From: Bdellovibrio bacteriovorus | Lineage (GTDB): Bacteria; Bdellovibrionota; Bdellovibrionia; Bdellovibrionales; Bdellovibrionaceae | NCBI RefSeq assembly: GCF_025558485.1 | Contig: NZ_CP102930.1 | Coordinates: 3,100,001 to 3,164,000, forward strand | Length of the DNA stretch: 64,000 nt | Reading direction: 5' to 3' | In this document: positions 1 through 8,056 of the stretch, one piece after another | Position numbering within the stretch: position 1 is the stretch's first letter | Layout of the letters: every line of letters begins with the position of its first letter | The notes under the pieces: model-generated | The model's input: only the letters and a program-made list of their open reading frames with translations | Told to the model about the DNA's origin: nothing | Database searches by the model: none | Program-made: the position numbers and the translations under genes

Positions 1-961
1 CTCGAATGTGGGCACAACCAAGATCGCCTTTAAAATGGGGCAGGAAAGACTGCGCCAGGGACTTTTGGATTTCGGTTTCGGGCAGCGTTTGGGTGTGGAT
101 CTTCCGGGAGAAGCGCGCGGCATGGTGCAGGCGTTGCCTTGGAGACCGCACTTGCTTAGTAATATTTCCTTCGGCCACGGGATTTCGACAACGCCTTTGC
201 AAATTGCCAACGCGTTTGCCGCTATTGCCAATGGTGGTGTGTTGAATACGCCGTACATTGTTCAGTCCATGCGTGATGCGGAAACCGGGGAACTGGTGGA
301 AACTCAGCCAAAACCAATTCGTCGTATTCTGTCTGCTGAACAGGCTTCGCAGATGCGGGCTATGTTGTTGGGGGTGACCACCAAGGGCGGTACAGGCGGC
401 AATGCCCGTGTTGATGGCTTCATGGTTGCGGGTAAAACCGGAACAGCGCAGAAGGTGAATCCGAATGGCCGGGGATACCTGAAGGGTGTTTACGTTTCCA
501 GTTTCGGTGGTTTCATTCCGGCGAATGATCCCAAGTTTGTGATTTACATTGCTGTGGACTCTCCGCGCAAGTCTTACTATGGTTCAACAGTGGCGGCTCC
601 GGTGTTTGCCCGTGTGGCTTCATATGCTGTTCGTAAAGAGGGTATTGCTCCATTGCCACTGGCGGAAGAATCCACCGTAAATCCAAAAACACGCAAGATC
701 GCGGCGGAAAATCCAAAGCCGGTTAAAAAGGTTGCGGTCCCAGAGCTTCTGACGGCGGCGGAATTGGATAAAGCCACAGAGATGGAAACTGTTGAAACAG
801 TTCCGAATCTTCTGAATATGACAACGCGTGAAGTGCTTCGCCGAATCAGCGGACAAGAGCTGAAGGTGAAATTCGTCGGGCAGGGACTGGTCAGCGATAT
901 TCAGCCAAGTGCGGGTTCGCAAGTTCCGGAAAATAAAGAAATCACGGTCATTCTAAAATAG
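1..961 (+). CDS. ftsI: FtsI/PBP3-type peptidoglycan transpeptidase, 5' end outside window
   Basis: This is the C-terminal part of a class B penicillin-binding protein that cross-links septal peptidoglycan on the periplasmic side of the inner membrane. The window opens inside the transpeptidase domain: the first complete codons read SNVG, the usual context of the SxN active-site motif. The KTGTAQ motif (third active-site box) begins at base 434. The last ~55 residues (VPNLLNMTTREVLRR onward) look like one PASTA domain, which is common in FtsI/SpoVD-like proteins outside the enterics. Its place ahead of the mur genes fits the dcw cluster, although five other genes separate it from murE here. 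The catalytic serine box SxxK lies upstream of the window. Confidence 0.93.
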   Translation, partial: SNVGTTKIAFKMGQERLRQGLLDFGFGQRLGVDLPGEARGMVQALPWRPHLLSNISFGHGISTTPLQIANAFAAIANGGVLNTPYIVQSMRDAETGELVETQPKPIRRILSAEQASQMRAMLLGVTTKGGTGGNARVDGFMVAGKTGTAQKVNPNGRGYLKGVYVSSFGGFIPANDPKFVIYIAVDSPRKSYYGSTVAAPVFARVASYAVRKEGIAPLPLAEESTVNPKTRKIAAENPKPVKKVAVPELLTAAELDKATEMETVETVPNLLNMTTREVLRRISGQELKVKFVGQGLVSDIQPSAGSQVPENKEITVILK

Positions 962-972
962 CAAAGGTAGCA

Positions 973-1054
973 AAGGTACGGACTTACTTATGGTAGTGCG
1001 GTTGCAGCAAATGGAGCGCTGCTGCTACCATAAGTAAGTCCGTACCTTTTTTTT
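973..1054. terminator. Perfect 24-bp inverted repeat and T-run between ftsI and bla (palindromic repeat family)
   Basis: Arms at 973-996 and 1025-1048 are perfect inverted copies beginning AAGGTACGGACTTACTTA. A second small stem (GCAGC/GCTGC) lies inside the loop. Eight T residues (1047-1054) follow on the + strand and run into the bla stop codon at 1053-1055. It can act as an intrinsic terminator for ftsI. The same arm sequence recurs at 27732 and 49272, so it also belongs to a dispersed repeat family. Confidence 0.85.
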
Positions 1055-1907
1055 ACCAGAGATTTTCGGCTTTAAGCTGTTCGATGGCCAGTTCTTTGGC
1101 GTAGCGGCTGCCGTATTCACCGTTTTCAACATCCACAGTGTCCGTGAAATTTGTCGCAAAAACGTATTCGCGGTCTTTGGTGGTCAGAGTTCCGACAAAC
1201 CATCCGATTCGTCGTTTCAAAGTGGTGTCGGTGTATCCGGAGCCGGTTTTGCCGCTGAACTTGTTTCCCGCCGGGGTTGTTTCCAGGAAAATGATTTTTT
1301 TGGTCAGATCCTGGGATTTTTTGGTGGCTGGCAACTTGTCGTACAAAAGCTTCTTCAGGAAGTCCGTTTGCTGGAAAGCGGAAATTTTCAAAGAAAACCC
1401 CTTCTCCTCTTTCACGAACGCCGCCGGAGTCAGCCAGGCTGTCTTAATTCCTCCGGAAAGATCCTGGTTGCCATAGTCAAATTTGCGCAGGTAGTTCTGC
1501 AACTTTTGAAAACCCATTTTTCCGGTAAGAACCTGCGAATACCATACAGTGGAATTTTTCATCCATGAAGCAGCTGTTTGATCCTGATTCCACGCAGGGA
1601 TGGAGTGCTTTTGTTTGTTCCATTTGAATTTCGTATTTTCATTTTTCAAAAGACCGGAATCAAATCCCATGACAGCCAAGGGCACTTTAAATGTGGAACA
1701 AGCCGGAAGCTGCACATTGCAGTTTTCCTCGTTGATGGACTTTTGGATTTGTCCGGTTTGGGCATCAATCAGCAGGAAGCACACGGCTTTACCGGGATAG
1801 AGATCGGTTTTGACAGGTTCTGGAGCCGGGGCGGATTTTTCAACCGGTGCAGGAGAGGAGCATCCGGCAGTTAAAATGAACAGCGAGATAAGAAGATTTC
1901 TTTTCAT
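1053..1907 (-). CDS. Class D (OXA-type) beta-lactamase, predicted lipoprotein
   Basis: This 284-residue protein has the class D serine beta-lactamase motifs in order: STFK (S71-K74), STV (S119-V121, the SxV box), YGN (Y145-N147) and KTGSGY (K220). Class D enzymes hydrolyse penicillins through an acyl-serine intermediate with a carboxylated lysine. The start MKRNLLISLFILTAGC has a lipobox with C16 as the likely lipidated residue, so the enzyme should be membrane-anchored in the periplasm. Most OXA enzymes are soluble, so the lipoprotein signal is a minor oddity. It is convergent with ftsI, and its stop codon overlaps the T-run of the shared hairpin. A non-lactamase role as a penicillin sensor domain is less likely because no membrane or signalling part is attached. 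Confidence 0.92.
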   Translation of the reverse strand: MKRNLLISLFILTAGCSSPAPVEKSAPAPEPVKTDLYPGKAVCFLLIDAQTGQIQKSINEENCNVQLPACSTFKVPLAVMGFDSGLLKNENTKFKWNKQKHSIPAWNQDQTAASWMKNSTVWYSQVLTGKMGFQKLQNYLRKFDYGNQDLSGGIKTAWLTPAAFVKEEKGFSLKISAFQQTDFLKKLLYDKLPATKKSQDLTKKIIFLETTPAGNKFSGKTGSGYTDTTLKRRIGWFVGTLTTKDREYVFATNFTDTVDVENGEYGSRYAKELAIEQLKAENLW

Positions 1908-1930
1908 GTCAACTCCTTGAGAATTTTTAG

Positions 1931-1966
1931 GGTCTCATAATTTTTTTTAAAGGTCTCGTATATTTT
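1931..1966. promoter_or_regulatory. Direct repeat GGTCTCRTA upstream of bla, possible operator
   Basis: The 191-bp gap between bla and recQ holds two direct copies, GGTCTCATAATTTT at 1931 and GGTCTCGTATATTTT at 1952. They are spaced 21 bp apart, two helical turns, on the same DNA face. They lie 24-59 bp upstream of the bla start codon. An operator role is inference from spacing only. Confidence 0.25.
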
Positions 1967-2098
1967 CCGTCTGAAATTCGGAAGTGATGAAAACTCTGGT
2001 GGATTTTCAAGGGGTTAGGGCGAGGCGCTGGTTTTGCTTAAGGCTTGCGCAGCAGCAAAATTATCAGAGCATTCTTGTTGCTATCAAAGGAGCTTTGC

Positions 2099-3682
2099 AT
2101 GAAAGTGTCGTCTATGGAAACCACCGCCATTCCACCGGAAAATCAGCTAAAAAAGTATTTCAATCTTCCAGGGTTCCGACGTGGTCAGCAGGAAATTATT
2201 TCGGCTGTGTTGTCCGGTCGGGATGTTCTGGCGGTTTTGCCCACGGGTGGCGGAAAGTCCCTGTGCTATCAGTATCCTGCTGTTGTGATGCAAAAGCTGG
2301 TGATTGTGATTTCTCCTTTGATTGCCTTGATGAAAGATCAGGTCGCATCATTGCAGCGCTTTGGTATTCCGGCGGGCTGTCTGCATTCCGGACAAAGCGA
2401 CGAGGAAAAGCGTCAGGTCTTTGCAGAGATCAACAAGGGCGGCGCTTTTGTGTTGTACCTTTCCCCGGAACGCGCCCAAAAAGAGGGTTTCCATCGTTGG
2501 GTGCAGGCTCGTCAGGTGGGATTGTTCGCTATTGATGAGGCTCACTGTGTTTCCCAGTGGGGGCATGACTTCCGCGAGGAATACGCTCAGCTGAGCATTC
2601 TGAAGAAGCTCTGCCCGGATGTGCCGGTTCTGGCTTTGACGGCTTCTGCCACGCCCACTGTGCTGGATGATATTTCCAAACAGTTGCAGCTTAAAAAGCC
2701 GGAACGCATGGTCCACGGTTTTTATCGTTCCAATCTTTTCTATCAGGTCGAGCTGTGTGAAGACGAAGATGCCAAAATGGCATTGCTGCTTCAGGGGATC
2801 AAACAGACTCCTGAAGGGCGTATTATCGTTTACTGCGGGACCCGCAAAGTGACTGAAAATATCGCCGCGTTCCTGCAAAAGAAATTCGGCGCACAAGTCG
2901 GCTTTTATCATGCGGGACTCAGCGCGGAATTGCGTACGACCACACAGGACGCCTATGCTGAAGGCAAGTTACGCATTTTGGTGGCGACCAATGCCTTTGG
3001 AATGGGGATAGATCAGCCGGATGTTCGCTTGGTCATTCATTTCCAGATTCCTGCAAACATTGATGCTCTTTATCAGGAAATGGGACGTGCCGGTCGTGAT
3101 GGCAAGGAATCCACCTGTCTGACTTTGTATGCAAAAAAAGACAAGGGTTTGCAGTCCTACTTCATTCACAGCTCAGAAGCGCCCGACGCAATCAAAGATG
3201 CCCGCTGGCGCAACTTGGACGCTTTGGTGAATTATTCCGAAGGCGGGGAATGTCGTCATGCTGAGATCCTGACTTACTACAAGGATTCCCAGCGTATTGA
3301 ACGCTGTGGGCATTGTGACAGTTGTGATACGCGATCAGGTCGCAAGGTTTTGAAAGTCATCACGCCGCTTGAAAAACTGGATATCGCCGTAGAGAAAATC
3401 AAATCCGCAGCCAAACCGAAAAAGTCCAAAGGTGGCGCACAGGAAATTGTTTTGGATGAAATGCAGGAACAGCGTCTGGCGCAACTGAAACGCTGGAGAA
3501 AAGAAAAAGCCAAAGAGCTGGATGCTCCGGCCTTTGTGGTCTTCAGCGATCAGACTTTAAGACATTTGGCGCAGAAAAATCCGCGCAGTCTGGACGAGAT
3601 GAGAAACATCTATGGCATCGGTGAAGCGAAGCTGGAAAAGTTCGGCTGGGATGTTCTGGCAGAACTGGGTCAGCACAGATAA
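2099..3682 (+). CDS. recQ: RecQ-family ATP-dependent DNA helicase
   Basis: This 3'-5' DNA helicase acts in recombination and replication-fork repair. The start at 2099 is chosen because AAAGGAG (2086-2092) sits 6 bases upstream; the open frame extends further but only with TTG starts. Visible parts, numbered from that start: Walker A LPTGGGKS (48-55), DEAH box (145-148) followed by the RecQ-specific aromatic loop HCVSQWGHDFR, helicase C domain with NAFGMGIDQPDVRLV and the QEMGRAGRDG box, zinc-binding cysteines (ECRHAE and CGHCDSC), and a C-terminal HRDC-like region. At 527 residues it is shorter than E. coli RecQ (about 609). The winged-helix region between zinc finger and HRDC seems to be replaced by a short Lys-rich linker. 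Confidence 0.95.
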   Translation: MKVSSMETTAIPPENQLKKYFNLPGFRRGQQEIISAVLSGRDVLAVLPTGGGKSLCYQYPAVVMQKLVIVISPLIALMKDQVASLQRFGIPAGCLHSGQSDEEKRQVFAEINKGGAFVLYLSPERAQKEGFHRWVQARQVGLFAIDEAHCVSQWGHDFREEYAQLSILKKLCPDVPVLALTASATPTVLDDISKQLQLKKPERMVHGFYRSNLFYQVELCEDEDAKMALLLQGIKQTPEGRIIVYCGTRKVTENIAAFLQKKFGAQVGFYHAGLSAELRTTTQDAYAEGKLRILVATNAFGMGIDQPDVRLVIHFQIPANIDALYQEMGRAGRDGKESTCLTLYAKKDKGLQSYFIHSSEAPDAIKDARWRNLDALVNYSEGGECRHAEILTYYKDSQRIERCGHCDSCDTRSGRKVLKVITPLEKLDIAVEKIKSAAKPKKSKGGAQEIVLDEMQEQRLAQLKRWRKEKAKELDAPAFVVFSDQTLRHLAQKNPRSLDEMRNIYGIGEAKLEKFGWDVLAELGQHR

Positions 3683-3687
3683 AAAAA

Positions 3688-3713
3688 GGCGATGATTTCT
3701 CATCGCCTTTTTT
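3688..3713. terminator. Bidirectional intrinsic terminator after recQ
   Basis: The stem GGCGATGA/TCATCGCC (3688-3695 and 3700-3707) has a 4-base loop, T6 on the 3' side and an A-run on the 5' side. It can end recQ (+) and the convergent gene whose stop is at 3720 (-). Confidence 0.9.
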
Positions 3714-3719
3714 GTTTTC

Positions 3720-4751
3720 TTAGTAATTCATGCAGTTTTCTATATTTTTATAAACTCCGCTGGTGATTTCCGTGGGATTTCGTACGGAGTAACGTCCGTA
3801 ACCTTCTCCGGTCCAGTTACAGATAAATCCGCGGGAAGCTGTGCCCAAAGACTGCTGGCAGGAGGAAAGTTGTGAGTATCCATAGTCTGTTTTTCCAATT
3901 CCCTGATTGGTGGCGATCACATAAGGCTGAGAGTTGTTTCCATTCCACTGACACAAAATGCCTCGTGTGGCGGTTTTGATGTTCTTCGCGCAGACGTCAT
4001 AAGAGGAATTTCCATAACCAGTCTTGCCTACATTGCGAGAACCCTCACTGATAACATAGGCGGAATAGCCGGTGCCATTCCAACTGCACATAAGGCCGTT
4101 GGCGGTGTCTTCAATGGCCTTTTGGCATCCTTCCAGTTCGGAGTAGCCGTGGTCAGTTCTACCGACTTGAACACCATCAGATGTGCGATATGCCACATAG
4201 TTAGTTCCACTCCAGTTACAAACCAATTGCCCACCTGCACGGCGTGCCTGGCGAATATTATCATCGCAGTTTTCGGCATAAGTGAAACCACGTGCGGCTT
4301 TACCGATGAAGAAACGGCGGGACTCATTGTAAGGTTGATTGTTGGAACCATTCCAACGGCAGCTTAAAACATCAGCATAGCGGTCCGGACGCCCATTGTT
4401 GTGACCCTGTGATGGAGGCGGTGGAGGTGTGGGCTTGGATGTTTCTGCAGGACGGACGACTTTCAGGGCAGGTCGGGATTCGTCCGAATAGGCCGTCACT
4501 TCGATATCCGCTTCGGACTGCATGGATTCCGCACGAATGTCGATAGCGGAAATACGCTCACGTGAATTTAGATCCTCAGACATCGCAGTCTGTTGATTTT
4601 GAAGCAAAGAAGACTTGCTGAACTCCAGAATTTTTATTCTTTTGCCTTCGCTCGTGATCAGATAGGCTTTGTGAGTCAGTAGTTTGCTTTTAACCGCTTT
4701 GATAGAGATTTTTCGAATGGATGTCGCCGGTTGAACTTCCAGTCGGTACAC
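3720..4751 (-). CDS. Tandem-repeat Cys/WNG protein, 5' end apparently cut off by frameshift
   Basis: I do not recognise this family. After ~110 Ser/Glu- and Pro-rich residues, the protein has five tandem units of about 44 residues with the pattern C-x-W-N/S-G...YVI...GKTDYGYS-x-L-x-x-C...A-x-x-G. Each unit carries two cysteines, which suggests disulphide-linked extracellular modules. The first standard start codon is GTG at 4749-4751 and gives no signal peptide. The same frame stays open upstream to 4877 and reads sensibly (SLKCQGVESINNRLFLYI) but lacks a start. One extra A in the A6 run at 4831-4836 would join it to the upstream secreted-protein gene. I therefore think this is the 3' part of one split gene; the GTG-started form is the alternative. 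Confidence 0.6.
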   Translation of the reverse strand: MYRLEVQPATSIRKISIKAVKSKLLTHKAYLITSEGKRIKILEFSKSSLLQNQQTAMSEDLNSRERISAIDIRAESMQSEADIEVTAYSDESRPALKVVRPAETSKPTPPPPPSQGHNNGRPDRYADVLSCRWNGSNNQPYNESRRFFIGKAARGFTYAENCDDNIRQARRAGGQLVCNWSGTNYVAYRTSDGVQVGRTDHGYSELEGCQKAIEDTANGLMCSWNGTGYSAYVISEGSRNVGKTGYGNSSYDVCAKNIKTATRGILCQWNGNNSQPYVIATNQGIGKTDYGYSQLSSCQQSLGTASRGFICNWTGEGYGRYSVRNPTEITSGVYKNIENCMNY

Positions 4752-4908
4752 CAGCCCTTGTGTTTTGCGAGTGATGTACAGAAACAGACGGTTGTTGATA
4801 GATTCGACACCCTGACATTTTAGGGATTCATTTTTTCGCGCAGGCGGAAGATTTGGGGATAGAAGGCTTCCAGGGCGTCAATGGAGGCTTTCATTTCCGG
4901 AGCATAAC

Positions 4909-5054
4909 ATTCATCGTACTTCACATAGGCATCCGAGCAATTTAGCAGATTCCACTGATAGGCCAAAGATTCCGCCAGACTATTCATCGTACTTCACATA
5001 GGCATCCGAGCAATTTAGCAGATTCCACTGATAGGCCAAAGATTCCGCCAGACT
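4909..5054. repeat. Perfect 73-bp direct tandem duplication
   Basis: Bases 4909-4981 and 4982-5054 are identical and adjacent. The unit length is not a multiple of three, so the second pass is read out of frame and creates a TAG stop (4980-4982) at the junction in the - strand gene. Confidence 0.97.
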
Positions 5055-5759
5055 CAGGCGGTAAGATTCTTTTTGTGTTGAGCTGGATGAAGCCTCCAGA
5101 GCTTCAGATATTCGCAGGGATTTGAATTTTTGCAAAAGTTCAGAGTTCATCTTGGCTGCCAGATCTGTTGGGTTTTGGATTTTTTGAACCGTGCCAATGA
5201 AAGTCAGGAATTCTTTTAAGCGGCGAATGCTGTCGTCGGATTCAAACTGTGTCTGATGGACAGAAACTTGAGTGGCATTCTGGCAGCGATAGGCCCTGGC
5301 GTGTGCATTTTCCTTTTTGCCGATCTGGCTGAAAAAGGCGGACTGTTTTACCGGATGCAGAAGGTACTTGCCCGGTGCGGGATCACCGAAGACCTCGTGA
5401 TGTTTGCTGCCGTACAGGCTGTTTTTTTCCAGAATATTTTCTTTACTGACCGCCACCGCGGAATGAACGAGATATCCGTCTTCGCTATATGTCAGCAAAG
5501 TTTCGGGTTCCAGCTTTTTAAGATTCAGGGGAATTTCCTGACAGTGGTGTTTCAGATAGTGTTCAATTTCCGCGCTGGATGTGTAAACTTGTGTACGGGT
5601 GTAGCCCAGACTTAAAAGGGATGTGTTAAAGCAGTTCGGACCATCCTGATAGGAGCTCATTCTGGCAATAATGGTGGCTTGTTCTAAAATGCCTGTGGCC
5701 TGCCCCGGCAGGGCAAAAGAAAAAAATAAAATGAAGGCAGTTAGAAAGCGTCCGGGCAT
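4980..5759 (-). CDS. Secreted protein of unknown family, C-terminus truncated by tandem duplication
   Basis: This 259-residue protein has a signal peptide (MPGRFLTAFILFFSFALPGQATG). A GPNCFNTSLLSLGY segment is followed by LVHSAVAV and EKNSLYG; this Cys...His...Asn order is reminiscent of papain/NlpC-like folds, but I would not assign a protease activity from it. The stop is produced at the junction of the 73-bp duplication. Without the second copy the frame would run 29 residues further and end REKMNP with TAA at 4820-4822. A six-A run just before that ancestral end would, with one more A, fuse the frame to the WNG-repeat protein downstream. This gene and the next are probably parts of one exported repeat protein (inference). 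Confidence 0.6.
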   Translation of the reverse strand: MPGRFLTAFILFFSFALPGQATGILEQATIIARMSSYQDGPNCFNTSLLSLGYTRTQVYTSSAEIEHYLKHHCQEIPLNLKKLEPETLLTYSEDGYLVHSAVAVSKENILEKNSLYGSKHHEVFGDPAPGKYLLHPVKQSAFFSQIGKKENAHARAYRCQNATQVSVHQTQFESDDSIRRLKEFLTFIGTVQKIQNPTDLAAKMNSELLQKFKSLRISEALEASSSSTQKESYRLSLAESLAYQWNLLNCSDAYVKYDE

Positions 5760-5791
5760 AGAGGCTTTTAAAGCAAGCCCGGTGCCAGATT

Positions 5792-5824
5792 CCCTGAGAG
5801 CCTATTTCATATGGACTCTCAGGG
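5792..5824. other. 9-bp inverted repeat in intergenic gap
   Basis: CCCTGAGAG (5792-5800) pairs perfectly with CTCTCAGGG (5816-5824). It lies downstream of the esterase gene on the - strand. There is no T-run, so it is a hairpin of uncertain function, possibly a transcript-end stabiliser. Confidence 0.35.
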
Positions 5825-5847
5825 TGTCTAAGGCTTTGACAGAGTGG

Positions 5848-6534
5848 TTAAGGCAGCGGCACTGAATTCAGGTATTCGCCGATTTTCATCAGAACCGGCA
5901 TCGGGATTTCATGGCCTCCACGGAAGCCCATCAAAGACCCTTTCATGCCGTTTTGGTTCAGCAGTGTTTCCAGCTTTTGCGCCTGCTTGAAGCCAAGAAC
6001 AGCATCCTGTTCACCATGACTTTGGAAGAACTTTTGTCCCGCACGATGGGGGATATATTTCTTCCATTCTTCCTGATGCACCAGTGTGCCGGACATGATC
6101 ACCAGTCCCGCCGGGGTTTCCGGAGCACGCAGATAAAGTTCCGTTGCCAGCATGGCCCCTTGGCTGAATCCGCCTAAAATAATTTTATTCCAGGGGACGC
6201 GGAGCTGTTTGATCATCTCCATGGTCAGATCATAGGCCTTGGCCATGCCTTTGGGGGTGTCGTTGCTGAAGTCACGATGTTCACCGCGTTCTTGCGCGCG
6301 CTGAATTTCCATCATGTCAATTGTCCACCACGCACGGCCTGTCCAGCCCGGGCCAATGGGGACTTCCAGATTTCCGTTGGGGAAAAGCCAGTTGAAGGTT
6401 TTCTTTGTGGAAATGATTTCCCCCAGAGAAAACAGGTCATTGGCGTCTGCGCCATAACCATGAAAGAAGATGACCCAGGGCGCATCATCGTCGTGATTTA
6501 TTTCTTGGCAATGTATTTTTCCGAGTTGTCTCAT
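5848..6534 (-). CDS. Alpha/beta-hydrolase, phospholipase/carboxylesterase family
   Basis: This 228-residue cytoplasmic hydrolase (no signal peptide) has the nucleophile elbow GFSQGA, an acid residue in HGEQDAVLG and the catalytic His in RGGHEIP, the Ser-Asp-His order of the bacterial carboxylesterase/YpfH family. The oxyanion region is VIFFHGYGADAND. Members cleave short acyl esters, some act on lysophospholipids or acyl-proteins; the substrate here is not evident. It is divergent from murE with only 27 bp between starts, so the two genes must share or overlap promoters. Confidence 0.85.
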   Translation of the reverse strand: MRQLGKIHCQEINHDDDAPWVIFFHGYGADANDLFSLGEIISTKKTFNWLFPNGNLEVPIGPGWTGRAWWTIDMMEIQRAQERGEHRDFSNDTPKGMAKAYDLTMEMIKQLRVPWNKIILGGFSQGAMLATELYLRAPETPAGLVIMSGTLVHQEEWKKYIPHRAGQKFFQSHGEQDAVLGFKQAQKLETLLNQNGMKGSLMGFRGGHEIPMPVLMKIGEYLNSVPLP

Positions 6535-6561
6535 ATCTGAGTCCTAAGTTACTCTTAGTGC

Positions 6562-8052
6562 GTGAAACTGCAACATCTCTTTTCCATTCTTCCGGGAATT
6601 CCTGAAAACGCATTTGCTCATATTGAAGTGACGGGAGTTTTCAACGATGCCCGCCTGGTGACACCAGGTTCGGTCTTTGTTGCCATTCGTGGCAGCAAGT
6701 TGGACGGGCACAGCTTTTTAGCTGATGCCGCCAGCAAAGGCGCCGCTGCCTTGGTGGTGGAGGATCGTACGCAGGTTCCTGCGGAATTTGCCGGTGTGGT
6801 GTTGCAGGTTCCGAATTCCCGCGAGGTGCTGGATATTTTAGCCAGTCGTTTTTATTGGGACCCGGGGCAGGAATTGTTCTGTGTCGGGGTGACCGGCACC
6901 AACGGAAAAACTTCCGTGACCTACATGACCGAAGCTATTTTGAATCACGGAAAAATCCCAACCGGCGTGATTGGAACCGTGAACCATCACTTGGGTGAAA
7001 AAGTCTGGCCATCTGAAATGACCACGCCTGATCCTGTATTCCTGCAGCGCCGTTTGCGTGAGTTCCGGGCCGAAGGCGCGATGGCGGTGGCGATGGAAGT
7101 ATCATCTCACGCTTTGGATCAAAAACGTGTGGACAGTGTGCCGTTCAATACGGTGATCTTCACCAATCTGACTCGCGATCATCTGGATTATCATCAGACT
7201 ATGGAAAACTATCTGGAGGCCAAGCAGCGCCTGTTCACGGATCTTTTGTGGAAGACTCACAAGCGTCCGTGTTTCGCGATCATCAACACGGCAGATAAGT
7301 ATGGTCGCCGTTTGCGCGTGGCTGATCCGGCGGTGCTGTGGACTTATGGTGCCAAGGATTCTGATATTCGCTATGAAATCATCAAAATGGATTTCGCCCT
7401 GACTCATTTCAAAGTGTGGACTCCTTTGGGAGAATCCGAAGTGAAGCTGCCAATGTCGGGCACTCACAATGTGATGAATGCTTTGGCGGCATTGGGGGCT
7501 GGTTTGTCGGCGGGTCTGCCGCTGGGTGTTTGTGTGGAAGCTTTAAATTCTTTCACCGGGGTTCCGGGGCGTTTGCAGTCTGTTCCCAATGACAAGGACC
7601 TTGCGGTGTTTGTGGATTATGCGCATTCACCGGATGCATTGGAAAATGTTCTGACGTCCCTGAACAAGGTTCGTGAAAATCTGCAATCGCAGGCTCGCAT
7701 CTGGACAGTCTTTGGCTGTGGCGGGGATCGTGACAAGGGCAAGCGCCCCTTGATGGCGCAGATGGCATTGAAATATTCCGACGAGGTGGTCATCACCTCA
7801 GACAATCCGCGCACAGAAGATCCCGAGGCCATTATTCAGGATATTCTGACTGGCGTGGCATCTGCGGATAAAACCAAAGCCACCACCATCGTGGACCGCA
7901 AAGAGGCGATTTCCGAGACGTTAAAAAAAGCCCGCAGCGGAGACGTGATTCTTATCGCCGGTAAAGGGCATGAAGACTATCAAATCATCGGAACACAAAA
8001 GTTCCCGTTCAGCGACGTGAAAGTGGCCGAAGAGGCTTTGCAAGGAAGGTAA
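6562..8052 (+). CDS. murE: UDP-MurNAc-tripeptide synthetase (meso-DAP adding)
   Basis: This enzyme adds the third residue to the UDP-MurNAc peptide in the cytoplasm. The ATP-binding loop TGTNGKTS is at residues 111-118, and the DNPR motif at 414-417 (SDNPRTEDP) is the signature of ligases that use meso-diaminopimelate rather than lysine, so this organism should have DAP-type peptidoglycan. Length 496 residues is normal. The start is GTG at 6562. The next gene, murF, begins four bases after the stop. Although it belongs to the dcw cluster, ftsI is five genes away, so transcription probably starts in the short divergent gap before murE. Confidence 0.97.
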   Translation: MKLQHLFSILPGIPENAFAHIEVTGVFNDARLVTPGSVFVAIRGSKLDGHSFLADAASKGAAALVVEDRTQVPAEFAGVVLQVPNSREVLDILASRFYWDPGQELFCVGVTGTNGKTSVTYMTEAILNHGKIPTGVIGTVNHHLGEKVWPSEMTTPDPVFLQRRLREFRAEGAMAVAMEVSSHALDQKRVDSVPFNTVIFTNLTRDHLDYHQTMENYLEAKQRLFTDLLWKTHKRPCFAIINTADKYGRRLRVADPAVLWTYGAKDSDIRYEIIKMDFALTHFKVWTPLGESEVKLPMSGTHNVMNALAALGAGLSAGLPLGVCVEALNSFTGVPGRLQSVPNDKDLAVFVDYAHSPDALENVLTSLNKVRENLQSQARIWTVFGCGGDRDKGKRPLMAQMALKYSDEVVITSDNPRTEDPEAIIQDILTGVASADKTKATTIVDRKEAISETLKKARSGDVILIAGKGHEDYQIIGTQKFPFSDVKVAEEALQGR

Positions 8053-8056
8053 CGCG

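Noticed and set aside
1984..2535. 183-residue frame overlapping recQ
   Set aside because: Out of frame with the conserved helicase and without recognisable content.
5830..5862. tRNA-like D-arm text GAGTGGTTAAGGCAGCGG
   Set aside because: It overlaps the esterase 3' end and no acceptor stem, anticodon arm or T-arm can be formed around it.
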